The position numbers were made by a program, and so were the translations under genes. From Thermoanaerobaculales bacterium (lineage in GTDB: Bacteria; Acidobacteriota; Thermoanaerobaculia; Thermoanaerobaculales; Sulfomarinibacteraceae), in NCBI GenBank assembly GCA_029938595.1, contig JAOZUP010000038.1, positions 2,612-16,545 of the forward strand: 13,934 nt of DNA, given 5' to 3'. Of the stretch, positions 7,082 through 12,759 are shown in pieces. Numbering within the stretch: position 1 is the stretch's first letter; every line of letters begins with the position of its first letter. The notes beneath the pieces were generated by a model, which did not search any database, was not told where the DNA came from, and saw only the letters and a list, made by a program, of their open reading frames with translations.

Positions 7082-7908
7082 CTGCCGGCCCCCCCACCGA
7101 GGCTCGTGTGTGGCGCAGCCAGATATGGACCATCGCCAAATCGGAGGTCCGCCGCACACTCTTCAGCCGCCGCTCGTTCGCAGTCTACCTCCTCGTGGCC
7201 ATGCCGCTCGCGCTGATGTTGCTGCGGGCGATATTTATGCCCGACACCCTGCGCGTCAACGCTCCGGACGCCACTACCGAGTTCGCGGAGGTCTTTCACT
7301 TTTTCCTCCTCCGTTTCGTGGTCTTCTTCGCCAACGCCATGATCTTCGTCCGCCTCTTCCGGGGCGAAATCCTCGAGAAATCTCTTCACTACACCTTGCT
7401 CGCCCCGATTCGCCGGGACGTGCTGGTGTTGGGGAAGTATCTGGGGGGCGTGTTGTCGGCGGTCCTGCTCCTCGTCCCAGCCACCACCCTCACCTACCTG
7501 CTGGTGTACCTACCTCACGGACGCGCAGGTCTTTCGCTGATGTCATCGGCCGCCGGTGTCAGCAGCCTCCTGGCATACCTGGTCATCGTGGTGCTGGCCT
7601 GCTTCGCCTATGGCGCCCTCTTCATGCTCGCCGGCCTCTACTTCAAGAACCCGATGGTTCCGGCCTTGATCTTCCTCGGTTGGGAGACGTTGACTCCGTT
7701 CCTGCCGGCCCTCCTCAAGTCGCTGAGCTTCGTCCACTACCTGGTGTCCTTCGCACCGGTTCCGGTGAGCCTCGGCGCTTTCGCCCTGCTCGCGCGGCCG
7801 GTCGCGTGGTGGGTCGCGCTGCTAGCTCTGCTGGCATCCTCGGCGATCCTCGTTTTCCTCGCCTCACGTGCCGCCCGACGCCTCGAGGTCACGTATTCGG
7901 CGGAGTAA
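7078..7908 (+). CDS. ABC-2 type permease, second of two
   Basis: 276-aa membrane protein with about six hydrophobic segments near residues 35-54, 70-93, 119-146, 158-186, 192-213 and 242-263. RGEILEKSLHYTLLAPIRRDVLVLGKYLGG, read in two parts (RGEILEKSLHY and LLAPIRRDVLVLGKY), is the ABC-2 coupling motif between helices 2 and 3. Start ATG 7078 overlaps the ATPase stop (ATGA) and follows a purine-rich GGGGGGAGGGAG. It is the last gene of the four-gene set: directly after its TAA comes an octamer-repeat hairpin and then the convergent murB. Substrate not evident. Confidence 0.9.
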   Translation: MTAGPPTEARVWRSQIWTIAKSEVRRTLFSRRSFAVYLLVAMPLALMLLRAIFMPDTLRVNAPDATTEFAEVFHFFLLRFVVFFANAMIFVRLFRGEILEKSLHYTLLAPIRRDVLVLGKYLGGVLSAVLLLVPATTLTYLLVYLPHGRAGLSLMSSAAGVSSLLAYLVIVVLACFAYGALFMLAGLYFKNPMVPALIFLGWETLTPFLPALLKSLSFVHYLVSFAPVPVSLGAFALLARPVAWWVALLALLASSAILVFLASRAARRLEVTYSAE

Positions 7909-7979
7909 GGAGGTGAGGAAGTTAGGAGGTGAGGAAAGGCTCGCCGGACCTAACTTCCTAACTTCCTAACTTCCTAACC
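7909..7979. repeat. Octamer-repeat hairpin between convergent genes, likely transcription end
   Basis: Built from 8-bp words (GGAGGTGA, GGAAGTTA, then TAACTTCC three times and part of a fourth). Arms 7909-7934 and 7949-7974 match at 22 of 26 positions around a 14-nt loop; GGAAGTTAGG at 7917-7926 and CCTAACTTCC at 7949-7958 are perfect. It begins immediately after the permease stop and lies between that gene and murB, so a bidirectional terminator role is plausible although no U-tract follows. The remaining bases to 8013 show nothing recognisable. Confidence 0.8.
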
Positions 7980-8013
7980 CTTCATTCGTTAGTGTTTCAT
8001 GTGTGATCGATAT

Positions 8014-9138
8014 TCAACTGTCGGACAGCGGATTCGGGGTCGGGAAGCCCAGGAATACCGGCTCCGGTTGCAGCTCAATGCCGAAACGGTGCGCCACCCC
8101 TTCACGAATGTCCCTCGCCAGGGCCACCAGCTCCGCGGTCGTGCCGCCGCCGTGGTGCACAAGGGCCAGCGCGTGCGCATTTGAGATCCCCACCGCCCCC
8201 CGCCGAAGGCCCTTCTTGAAGCCGGAGTGCTCGATCAGCCACGCCGCTGGTACCTTGAAACCGCCATCACCAATCCGGAACGACGGAAGGCTCTCACCAG
8301 GGAGCAGGGCGCCGCTCCTTCGGGCCTTTTCCTCCAGGGCGGCCAGTGAATCAGCGCCCAGCACCGGGTTGACGAAGAACGACCCCACGCTTCGCCGATT
8401 GGGGTGGCATTCGTCAACCAGCATGGATTTCGTACGCCTCAGATCGAGTACTGCCTCGCGAACGTCGGAAACGGTCGGAGCGCCCCTGCGAGCACCTAGA
8501 GCCCTGTCGAGCTCCCGGTAGGTCACAGTGGGCGCCCCCCCACGCGCCAGTCTAAATGTGACCGCGAGCACGAGGAAGCGACCTGGACTCTCTCGAATCG
8601 TGCTCGTCCGGTAGCCGAAACCACACTCCGCACCGGAGAGCGAGCGAACGTCGAACGTCAATAGATCCAGGACCCTAACCTGTTCGATGACCTCGGAAAC
8701 TTCCCTTCCGTACGCACCGACGTTCTGGATTGGCGTCGCCCCCGCCGAGCCCGGGATACCCGAAAGACACTCGATTCCAGCGAGACCCTCACCAACGCAT
8801 CGCTCGACGAGCTCATCCCACGACTCACCAGCCGCCGCAGTCACCCTCACGACGTCACCTTCGCGCTCGAGAGCGACACCGCGCATGGCCACCCGAAGCA
8901 CCAACCCCGGCCAGCCGCCGTCCGCCACCACTACGTTTGAACCTCCGGCAATGACAGCCAACGGGAGATCGTGGCGGCGGGCCCACCGAATTGCATCTGT
9001 CGCGGCCGCAGTGTCCGCGATCTCAACGAGATACCGGGCCGTCCCACCGAGTTCGAGGCTCGTGAGAGGCGCCATCGAAATGGCCGAACCTATCCCGAGC
9101 GGCGGCGGATCGACATTCAGCGGCACATCCTGCGACAT
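8014..9138 (-). CDS. murB: UDP-N-acetylenolpyruvoylglucosamine reductase
   Basis: FAD enzyme that reduces UDP-GlcNAc-enolpyruvate to UDP-MurNAc with NADPH, the second committed step of peptidoglycan synthesis, in the cytoplasm. Numbering from ATG 9138 (374 aa): FAD-binding AGGSNVVVADGG 64-75, SGIPGSAGATPIQNVGAYG around 126-144, FGYRTS 174-179 (R177), the catalytic serine S253 in GSFFVNP, and the C-terminal glutamate E359 in LQPEP. The layout (substrate domain with FGYRTS and a long C-terminal end) fits the E. coli-like type I MurB. Start is uncertain: ATG 9138 has only GAGG directly against it; a TTG at 9174 in frame has GGAGAAG upstream but adds twelve residues without family support; ATG 9075 is also in frame just before the conserved TSLELGG. 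It stands alone rather than in a mur operon and is divergent from the PilZ gene. Confidence 0.95.
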   Translation of the reverse strand: MSQDVPLNVDPPPLGIGSAISMAPLTSLELGGTARYLVEIADTAAATDAIRWARRHDLPLAVIAGGSNVVVADGGWPGLVLRVAMRGVALEREGDVVRVTAAAGESWDELVERCVGEGLAGIECLSGIPGSAGATPIQNVGAYGREVSEVIEQVRVLDLLTFDVRSLSGAECGFGYRTSTIRESPGRFLVLAVTFRLARGGAPTVTYRELDRALGARRGAPTVSDVREAVLDLRRTKSMLVDECHPNRRSVGSFFVNPVLGADSLAALEEKARRSGALLPGESLPSFRIGDGGFKVPAAWLIEHSGFKKGLRRGAVGISNAHALALVHHGGGTTAELVALARDIREGVAHRFGIELQPEPVFLGFPTPNPLSDS

Positions 9139-9182
9139 CCTCGATAGTGTGCCTGACCCTGCCTCATTAACCAAATAGAGCG

Positions 9183-9252
9183 CTTCTCCGACCGGAGAGC
9201 CGCTAAAACCCTCAAACTTCTCATCGAAGAATAACTCTTCTCAGGTTATACT
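9183..9252 (+). promoter_or_regulatory. Divergent murB/PilZ control region: dyads and a -10-like TATACT
   Basis: TCTCCG 9185-9190 and CGGAGA 9193-9198 form a tight inverted repeat. GAAGA 9226-9230 and TCTTC 9236-9240 form a second, with five bases between. TATACT at 9247-9252 is a fair -10 whose start point would fall at about 9259-9261, i.e. on the GTG that opens the PilZ ORF; no good -35 is visible. The second dyad would sit in the promoter spacer, where a repressor could act. Weak, position-based call. Confidence 0.3.
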
Positions 9253-9260
9253 CGTTTTGG

Positions 9261-9968
9261 GTGTCACAGCCAATGAAACGAAAGGTCGTCATGACCCGCC
9301 TTGGAAGGGACGCGTTTGAGAGGGCGTCTGAGGTGGTTCGCGGAAGTGACATCGAGCTCCACCATCAACCCTGGGGCGACAACACCTTGGATTTCGTCCA
9401 AACCACAAAATTCGACGCGATAGTCATTGGCTTTCCCGGTCCGATCACGGAGCTGCGCCGCTTTGTCAAATGCGTTCGCTCTCCGGGCTCGGCCAGCCAA
9501 AATGCCGGCATTTTGTTGCTCGCCGAGCCCGATCACCTTTCGGCAGCAAAAACCTTTGTCGGAATTGGGGTCGGCATCAACCGAGCCATCGCCACCAGAG
9601 ACCTCGAGCGGCTCTTCGTAACCGTGATCACCGATCTGACGACGGTCGCGCCCAGGATTCCCCTCCGTGCCCCGACCCGTGTCGTGCTCCATCTCCAGCA
9701 GCGTCCCCTCCGCACTTTCTGCCAAACCGAAAATGTATCCGAGACAGGAATGCTCCTCCGCGGATTTGGCCACTACCCTCCAGGCACGACCATCGAATTC
9801 GAGATCAACATCCCCGGTCAGAGCGACCCCATTCGGGGTTCCGCAACCATCGCCCGTACAACCAACGTCGACCACGAGAGATTGGAGGGGGTCGGCGCCC
9901 GGTTCGACAACTTCCTCGGCACCGACCGCGGCCGCCTCACCGACTACCTCAATCAGCAGATTCATTAG
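9261..9968 (+). CDS. PilZ-domain protein with degenerate receiver-like N-terminal domain
   Basis: 235 aa counted from GTG 9261. Residues about 5-126 look like a response-regulator receiver fold (KVVMTRLGRDAFERA, then FDAIVIGFPG and ILLLAEPD as beta strands), but the position where the phosphorylated Asp would sit after the third strand is Gly/Phe, so phosphorylation is unlikely. Residues about 131-232 form a PilZ domain with both c-di-GMP motifs: R132-x3-R136 (RIPLR) and N158-x-S160-x2-G163 (NVSETG). The protein therefore probably binds c-di-GMP and passes the signal through the N-terminal domain; motility, exopolysaccharide or other targets are not indicated. Start choice: GTG 9261 (possible leaderless), ATG 9273, or ATG 9291 with AAAGG five bases upstream. 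Stands alone, divergent from murB and convergent with gshB. Confidence 0.82.
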   Translation: MSQPMKRKVVMTRLGRDAFERASEVVRGSDIELHHQPWGDNTLDFVQTTKFDAIVIGFPGPITELRRFVKCVRSPGSASQNAGILLLAEPDHLSAAKTFVGIGVGINRAIATRDLERLFVTVITDLTTVAPRIPLRAPTRVVLHLQQRPLRTFCQTENVSETGMLLRGFGHYPPGTTIEFEINIPGQSDPIRGSATIARTTNVDHERLEGVGARFDNFLGTDRGRLTDYLNQQIH

Positions 9969-9979
9969 TCCACTCTTAG

Positions 9980-10016
9980 GAAATTCGGATTTCGGATTTC
10001 GAATTTCGGATTTGAC
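9980..10016. repeat. Short-word tandem repeat (ATTTCGG type) after the PilZ gene
   Basis: About four copies of a 7-8 bp word (ATTTCGG, ATTTCGA, ATTTCGG) in tandem starting 11 bases after the PilZ stop. GAAATTCG 9980-9987 and CGAATTTC 10000-10007 are perfect inverted repeats with a 12-nt loop. It is AT-richer than the surrounding DNA. Same architecture, different word, as the other spacer repeats in the window. Confidence 0.75.
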
Positions 10017-10076
10017 GGCGCGGGGAAGCAATCGTGTCAATTGAAGGGAATTGCCCGCGATTTTCCGTTCCGCCGT
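10015..10076. terminator. Nested dyads between convergent PilZ and gshB genes, possible bidirectional terminator
   Basis: ACGGCG 10015-10020 with CGCCGT 10071-10076, CGCGGG 10019-10024 with CCCGCG 10054-10059, and CAATT 10038-10042 with AATTG 10049-10053. ATTTT follows the inner stems on the + strand at 10060-10064. Convergent position supports a transcription end for both genes. The outer pairs compete with one another, so the exact fold is uncertain. Confidence 0.4.
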
Positions 10077-10085
10077 TAACGGGTG

Positions 10086-11054
10086 CTACCCTGCGCGTTC
10101 CCGCCACATGCGTTCGAGCTCGTCGACGAGCTCGATGTCGGCGTGGATCCCGTTCACCTGATTGATCTGGACGATCGTGGTCGGCGAGGTGAAGTTGACC
10201 TCGGTCAGATCCTCACCGATGAAGTCGAGCCCGAGCAGGTGGAGGCCAAGCGGATTGAGGTCCTCGGCGACAATCCGGCAGGCCTCGAGCTGGCGCGCGG
10301 TCGGTTCGAGGCGCGCCGCGGTCGCGCCCTGGTGGAGGTTGGCGAGGCGCGAGCCCCCGGCCGGCACTCGCAGAACGGACCCTAACACCTTGTCGTTGAT
10401 GGTGAGGATTCGGAGATCGCCGGAGGTCTCGATGGCCTCGAGAAAGGGTTGCACAATGACCTCCGGTTTCCATTGTTGCCAATAGTCCCGGAGTTCGGCC
10501 TCGGTCACTGACGGTTGGACAAAGGTGACACCGATTCCGCAGTACGTGTTATCGGGTTTGAGAACAACCTCACCACTCAGCGCACGCACCGCCTCCACAA
10601 CCTCGTCGGCGCTCGAGCAGACTGCCGTCGGCGCCGCGAACTCCGGGTAGCGCAGCGCAGTCTTGTGCTCGGACAGCTCGTAGGTGGCCGGCGGCCGGTT
10701 GATCTGGACGATCTCCTCGGGCGCCGCCTCGAAATGACGGGTGCGCGAGATGAAGTCATCGTCTACCGGCGGGTCCTTACGCTGCAGGATCACCCGGTAC
10801 TCGCCGACGTCGGAGGTGCGCTCCGCTCCCAGCTTCCAGAAGGGACTGCGGGCGGCATCCGACGACAAGATCTCGCGCACCGGAAGGCTCCCGAGAAAGC
10901 TATCCGAACTCTGTTCCGGGTCGGTGGCCGGAAGATCGAGGTAGTCGACCGCGATGCCCCTGCCGAGCAACTCGGTGCTCACGCACACCCCGAGATCGAA
11001 CTTCGGGTCGAGGTTTTCGAGGCCGTCGGCGACGAGTAGGTATCGATTCTCCAT
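10086..11054 (-). CDS. gshB: Glutathione synthetase-like ATP-grasp ligase
   Basis: Expected to join gamma-glutamylcysteine and glycine with ATP to give glutathione, cytoplasmic. The 322-aa product follows E. coli GshB over its whole length: VILQRKDPPVDDDFI (for MRKDPPFDTEFI), INRPPATYELSEHK, VVLKP, RVPAGGSRLANLHQG (the flexible active-site loop RIPQGGETRGNLAAGG in E. coli), LLGLDFIGEDLTEVNFTSPT. One clear departure is the glycine-rich phosphate loop, KPDNTYCGIGV, where E. coli has KPLDGMGGASIF. The change may affect ATP or substrate handling, so a related ligase reaction is possible. Start ATG 11054 (MENRYLLVADG) fits the family best; ATG 11063 is nine bases upstream; neither has a good ribosome binding site. 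No gshA is in the window. It is divergent from gloB, with only about 68 bases between starts. Confidence 0.87.
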   Translation of the reverse strand: MENRYLLVADGLENLDPKFDLGVCVSTELLGRGIAVDYLDLPATDPEQSSDSFLGSLPVREILSSDAARSPFWKLGAERTSDVGEYRVILQRKDPPVDDDFISRTRHFEAAPEEIVQINRPPATYELSEHKTALRYPEFAAPTAVCSSADEVVEAVRALSGEVVLKPDNTYCGIGVTFVQPSVTEAELRDYWQQWKPEVIVQPFLEAIETSGDLRILTINDKVLGSVLRVPAGGSRLANLHQGATAARLEPTARQLEACRIVAEDLNPLGLHLLGLDFIGEDLTEVNFTSPTTIVQINQVNGIHADIELVDELERMWRERAG

Positions 11055-11122
11055 TCCCTGCATTCTGCCATGATTTGTTCGGATGATTGACGAAAACGGG
11101 TCGGCCCTGGCAGCATGGGCGG

Positions 11123-11899
11123 GTGCACACCGTCCAGGCAATCCCCGCTTTCACCGATAATTACGTCTGGATGGTCGGTTCTTCAGGCTCCCAGGCCGTG
11201 GCGATCATCGATCCAGGCGAGGCCGGGCCGGTCCTCCGAATCCTCTCCGATAGCGGCCTGAAGGTCGCGGCAATCCTCCTCACCCACCACCACGAGGACC
11301 ACGTCGGTGGTGTCGGTGAGATCCTCCGCGAGCACCCGGCGCCAGTCTTCGGGCCGGAGCGGGAGGGGATCCCGACGGTCGACCACCCATTGAAGGGCGG
11401 TGACACGGTCATCGTCCCGGAGCTCGATCTCGAGCTCGACGTGATCGACGTCCCTGGCCACACCGCAGGCCATGTTGCATATCTCGGCTCGCGGAGCGCT
11501 TTCGTCGGCGACACCCTCTTCGCCGCCGGTTGCGGCAGGATCTTCGAGGGCACCCCCGGGCAGATGTACACGTCGCTCGAACGACTCGCCGCTCTCCCGC
11601 CCGAAACGGTGATCTACTGCGCGCACGAGTACACCGCCGCCAATCTCCGCTTCGCGCTCGAGGTCGAGCCCGCCAACGAGATTCTTGCCAATCGCCTCGA
11701 GGACGCCCGCACCGCACGTTCAGAGGGCCGGCCGACCGTACCTTTCGTCCTCGCCGAGGAGCTCGAGACCAACCCCTTCCTGCGCTGTGGGGAGCCTGAA
11801 ATCAAGGCCGTAGCCGAGCACCGGGTCGGACGCTCTCTCGACACCGACACCGACGTCTTCGCCGTCGTCCGCCGCTGGAAGGACGGTTGGCGAGGATAA
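11123..11899 (+). CDS. gloB: Hydroxyacylglutathione hydrolase (glyoxalase II)
   Basis: Metallo-beta-lactamase-fold enzyme hydrolysing S-lactoylglutathione to lactate and glutathione, the second step of methylglyoxal detoxification. 258 aa from GTG 11123. The metal-binding set is complete: THHHEDH 54-60 (H55, H57, D59, H60), H113 in PGHTAGH, D130 in FVGDTLF and H168 in CAHEYT. The C-terminal TNPFLR (216-221) is the glyoxalase II glutathione-binding tail, which separates it from general beta-lactamase-like hydrolases. GTG 11123 is chosen because the product MHTVQAIPAFTDNYVW starts exactly as family members do; an in-frame TTG at 11087 adds unsupported residues. No strong ribosome binding site is seen (GGGCGG). 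TTGACG 11087-11092 could serve as a -35, with a poor -10 (CAGCAT, 11111-11116). Its TAA overlaps the next gene's ATG by one base, so translation is probably coupled. Confidence 0.93.
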   Translation: MHTVQAIPAFTDNYVWMVGSSGSQAVAIIDPGEAGPVLRILSDSGLKVAAILLTHHHEDHVGGVGEILREHPAPVFGPEREGIPTVDHPLKGGDTVIVPELDLELDVIDVPGHTAGHVAYLGSRSAFVGDTLFAAGCGRIFEGTPGQMYTSLERLAALPPETVIYCAHEYTAANLRFALEVEPANEILANRLEDARTARSEGRPTVPFVLAEELETNPFLRCGEPEIKAVAEHRVGRSLDTDTDVFAVVRRWKDGWRG

Positions 11900-12627
11900 T
11901 GGCAACACCTAGGACGCGCCTCCGTCTCGTATTGCTCCAGATTCGGAGCGACGACGACGCCGTCCGGCAGGAGCAGAGCTGCTTCATCGAGCGTTGCCGC
12001 ATCGCCCGCCGGCAGTTCAGCTTCGTCAACCTGGTCCATAACCCCGAGGTCCGCTGGCGCCACGTCGAGGACGCACACGCAGTATTGGTCGGTGGTTCGG
12101 GCGAGTTTTCGGTCACCAAAGGGCACGCCTGCTCGCAGCCCCTCCGAGAGGTCCTGCAACAACTGATCGACGACGATCGGCCGGTCTTTGGCTCCTGCTG
12201 GGGCCACCAGTTCCTGGCCACCGTCGGCGGCGGCACGGTGACCGAGGATTTGGAGCGCTCCGAGGTCGGCAGCTTCCCCATCGAGCTCACGCCGGACGGC
12301 GTTTCCGACCCGCTCTTCGCGTCCTTTCCTCGCAGCTTTCAGGTTCAGCTCGGTCACAACGATCGCGTGACCAAGCTCGGGCCGGGTTGGCTGGATCTGG
12401 CGTGGTCGGAGATCTGTCCCTACCAAGCCATCCGCCTCGCCGGGAAACCGGTCTACGGCACCCAGTTTCATAGTGAGATGGACGAGGAACGGCTGCGCGA
12501 GCGGGTGCTGATCTACCTCGAGGACTACGTGGCCGACGAGGCGGAGCACGAGAGAATCCTGCGCGGATTGCGTCCGTCCATGGAGTCCGACCTCATCCTC
12601 GAGAGATTCCTCGAGCTCTATGCGTGA
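11899..12627 (+). CDS. Class I glutamine amidotransferase-like protein
   Basis: 242-aa stand-alone class I (triad) amidotransferase domain, of the type related to the GMP synthase amidotransferase half and to E. coli YfeJ. The catalytic triad is visible: nucleophile C100 in FGSCWGHQF, H191 and E193 in YGTQFHSEM. The oxyanion-type GGSGE is at 65-69. No synthetase domain is fused, so it either delivers ammonia to an unknown partner or hydrolyses a gamma-glutamyl amide by itself. ATG 11899 is chosen because it overlaps the gloB stop (TAATG) with GAGG just upstream; a TTG at 11887 would lie deeper in gloB. Coupling to gloB, next to gshB, suggests a substrate in glutathione or gamma-glutamyl metabolism; this is an inference from position only. 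Confidence 0.85.
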   Translation: MATPRTRLRLVLLQIRSDDDAVRQEQSCFIERCRIARRQFSFVNLVHNPEVRWRHVEDAHAVLVGGSGEFSVTKGHACSQPLREVLQQLIDDDRPVFGSCWGHQFLATVGGGTVTEDLERSEVGSFPIELTPDGVSDPLFASFPRSFQVQLGHNDRVTKLGPGWLDLAWSEICPYQAIRLAGKPVYGTQFHSEMDEERLRERVLIYLEDYVADEAEHERILRGLRPSMESDLILERFLELYA

Positions 12628-12635
12628 CTGCCCAG

Positions 12636-12670
12636 ACGTTGAACGTTGGAACGTTGAACGTTGGAACGTT
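12636..12670. repeat. Tandem repeat of a 15-bp compound word (GTTGAAC + GTTGGAAC)
   Basis: The unit TTGAACGTTGGAACG occurs twice in direct tandem (12639-12653, 12654-12668) with partial copies at both ends. Every half-unit contains the self-complementary AACGTT, so the array has several overlapping dyads. Starts nine bases after the amidotransferase stop. Confidence 0.85.
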
Positions 12671-12696
12671 CTGATCTACCCACCTACACCTAATGA

Positions 12697-12724
12697 ACCG
12701 CAAAAACGCGAAGCACGCGAAGAG
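12697..12724. repeat. Degenerate CGCGAAG-type tandem repeat upstream of the S9 hydrolase
   Basis: Three imperfect copies of an 8-9 base word: CGCAAAAA, CGCGAAGCA, CGCGAAGAG. It recalls the ACCGCAAAGACGC-type spacer repeats I know from other high-GC bacterial genomes, but that link is from memory. The rest of 12671-12759 holds a weak TAAGAT (12733-12738) and the ribosome binding site hairpin. Confidence 0.5.
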
Positions 12725-12740
12725 GTTTTCTGTAAGATGT

Positions 12741-12754
12741 CCTCCTGAAGGAGG
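12741..12754 (+). promoter_or_regulatory. Shine-Dalgarno inside a perfect short inverted repeat
   Basis: CCTCC 12741-12745, TGAA, GGAGG 12750-12754. The GGAGG is the ribosome binding site of the S9 hydrolase (five bases before its ATG at 12760) and is exactly complementary to the CCTCC just upstream. If both are transcribed, the site could be occluded by a five-pair hairpin. If the weak TAAGAT at 12733-12738 is the -10, the transcript would begin within the CCTCC and no hairpin would form. Confidence 0.45.
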
Positions 12755-12759
12755 CGCCG

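Noticed and set aside
5810..7159. 449-aa minus-strand open frame across the permease and second ATPase
   Set aside because: Antisense to strongly conserved ABC motifs; no domain seen.
7907..7923. Perfect Shine-Dalgarno after the permease stop, possibly opening a small gene
   Set aside because: No ATG, GTG or TTG at a usable distance; the sequence is part of the octamer array.
9174..9174. TTG 9174 as the start of murB
   Set aside because: It adds twelve residues without family support; ATG 9138 preferred, though its ribosome binding site is also poor.
11614..12549. 311-aa minus-strand open frame opposite gloB and the amidotransferase
   Set aside because: Both + strand genes have complete catalytic motifs; the antisense frame has none.
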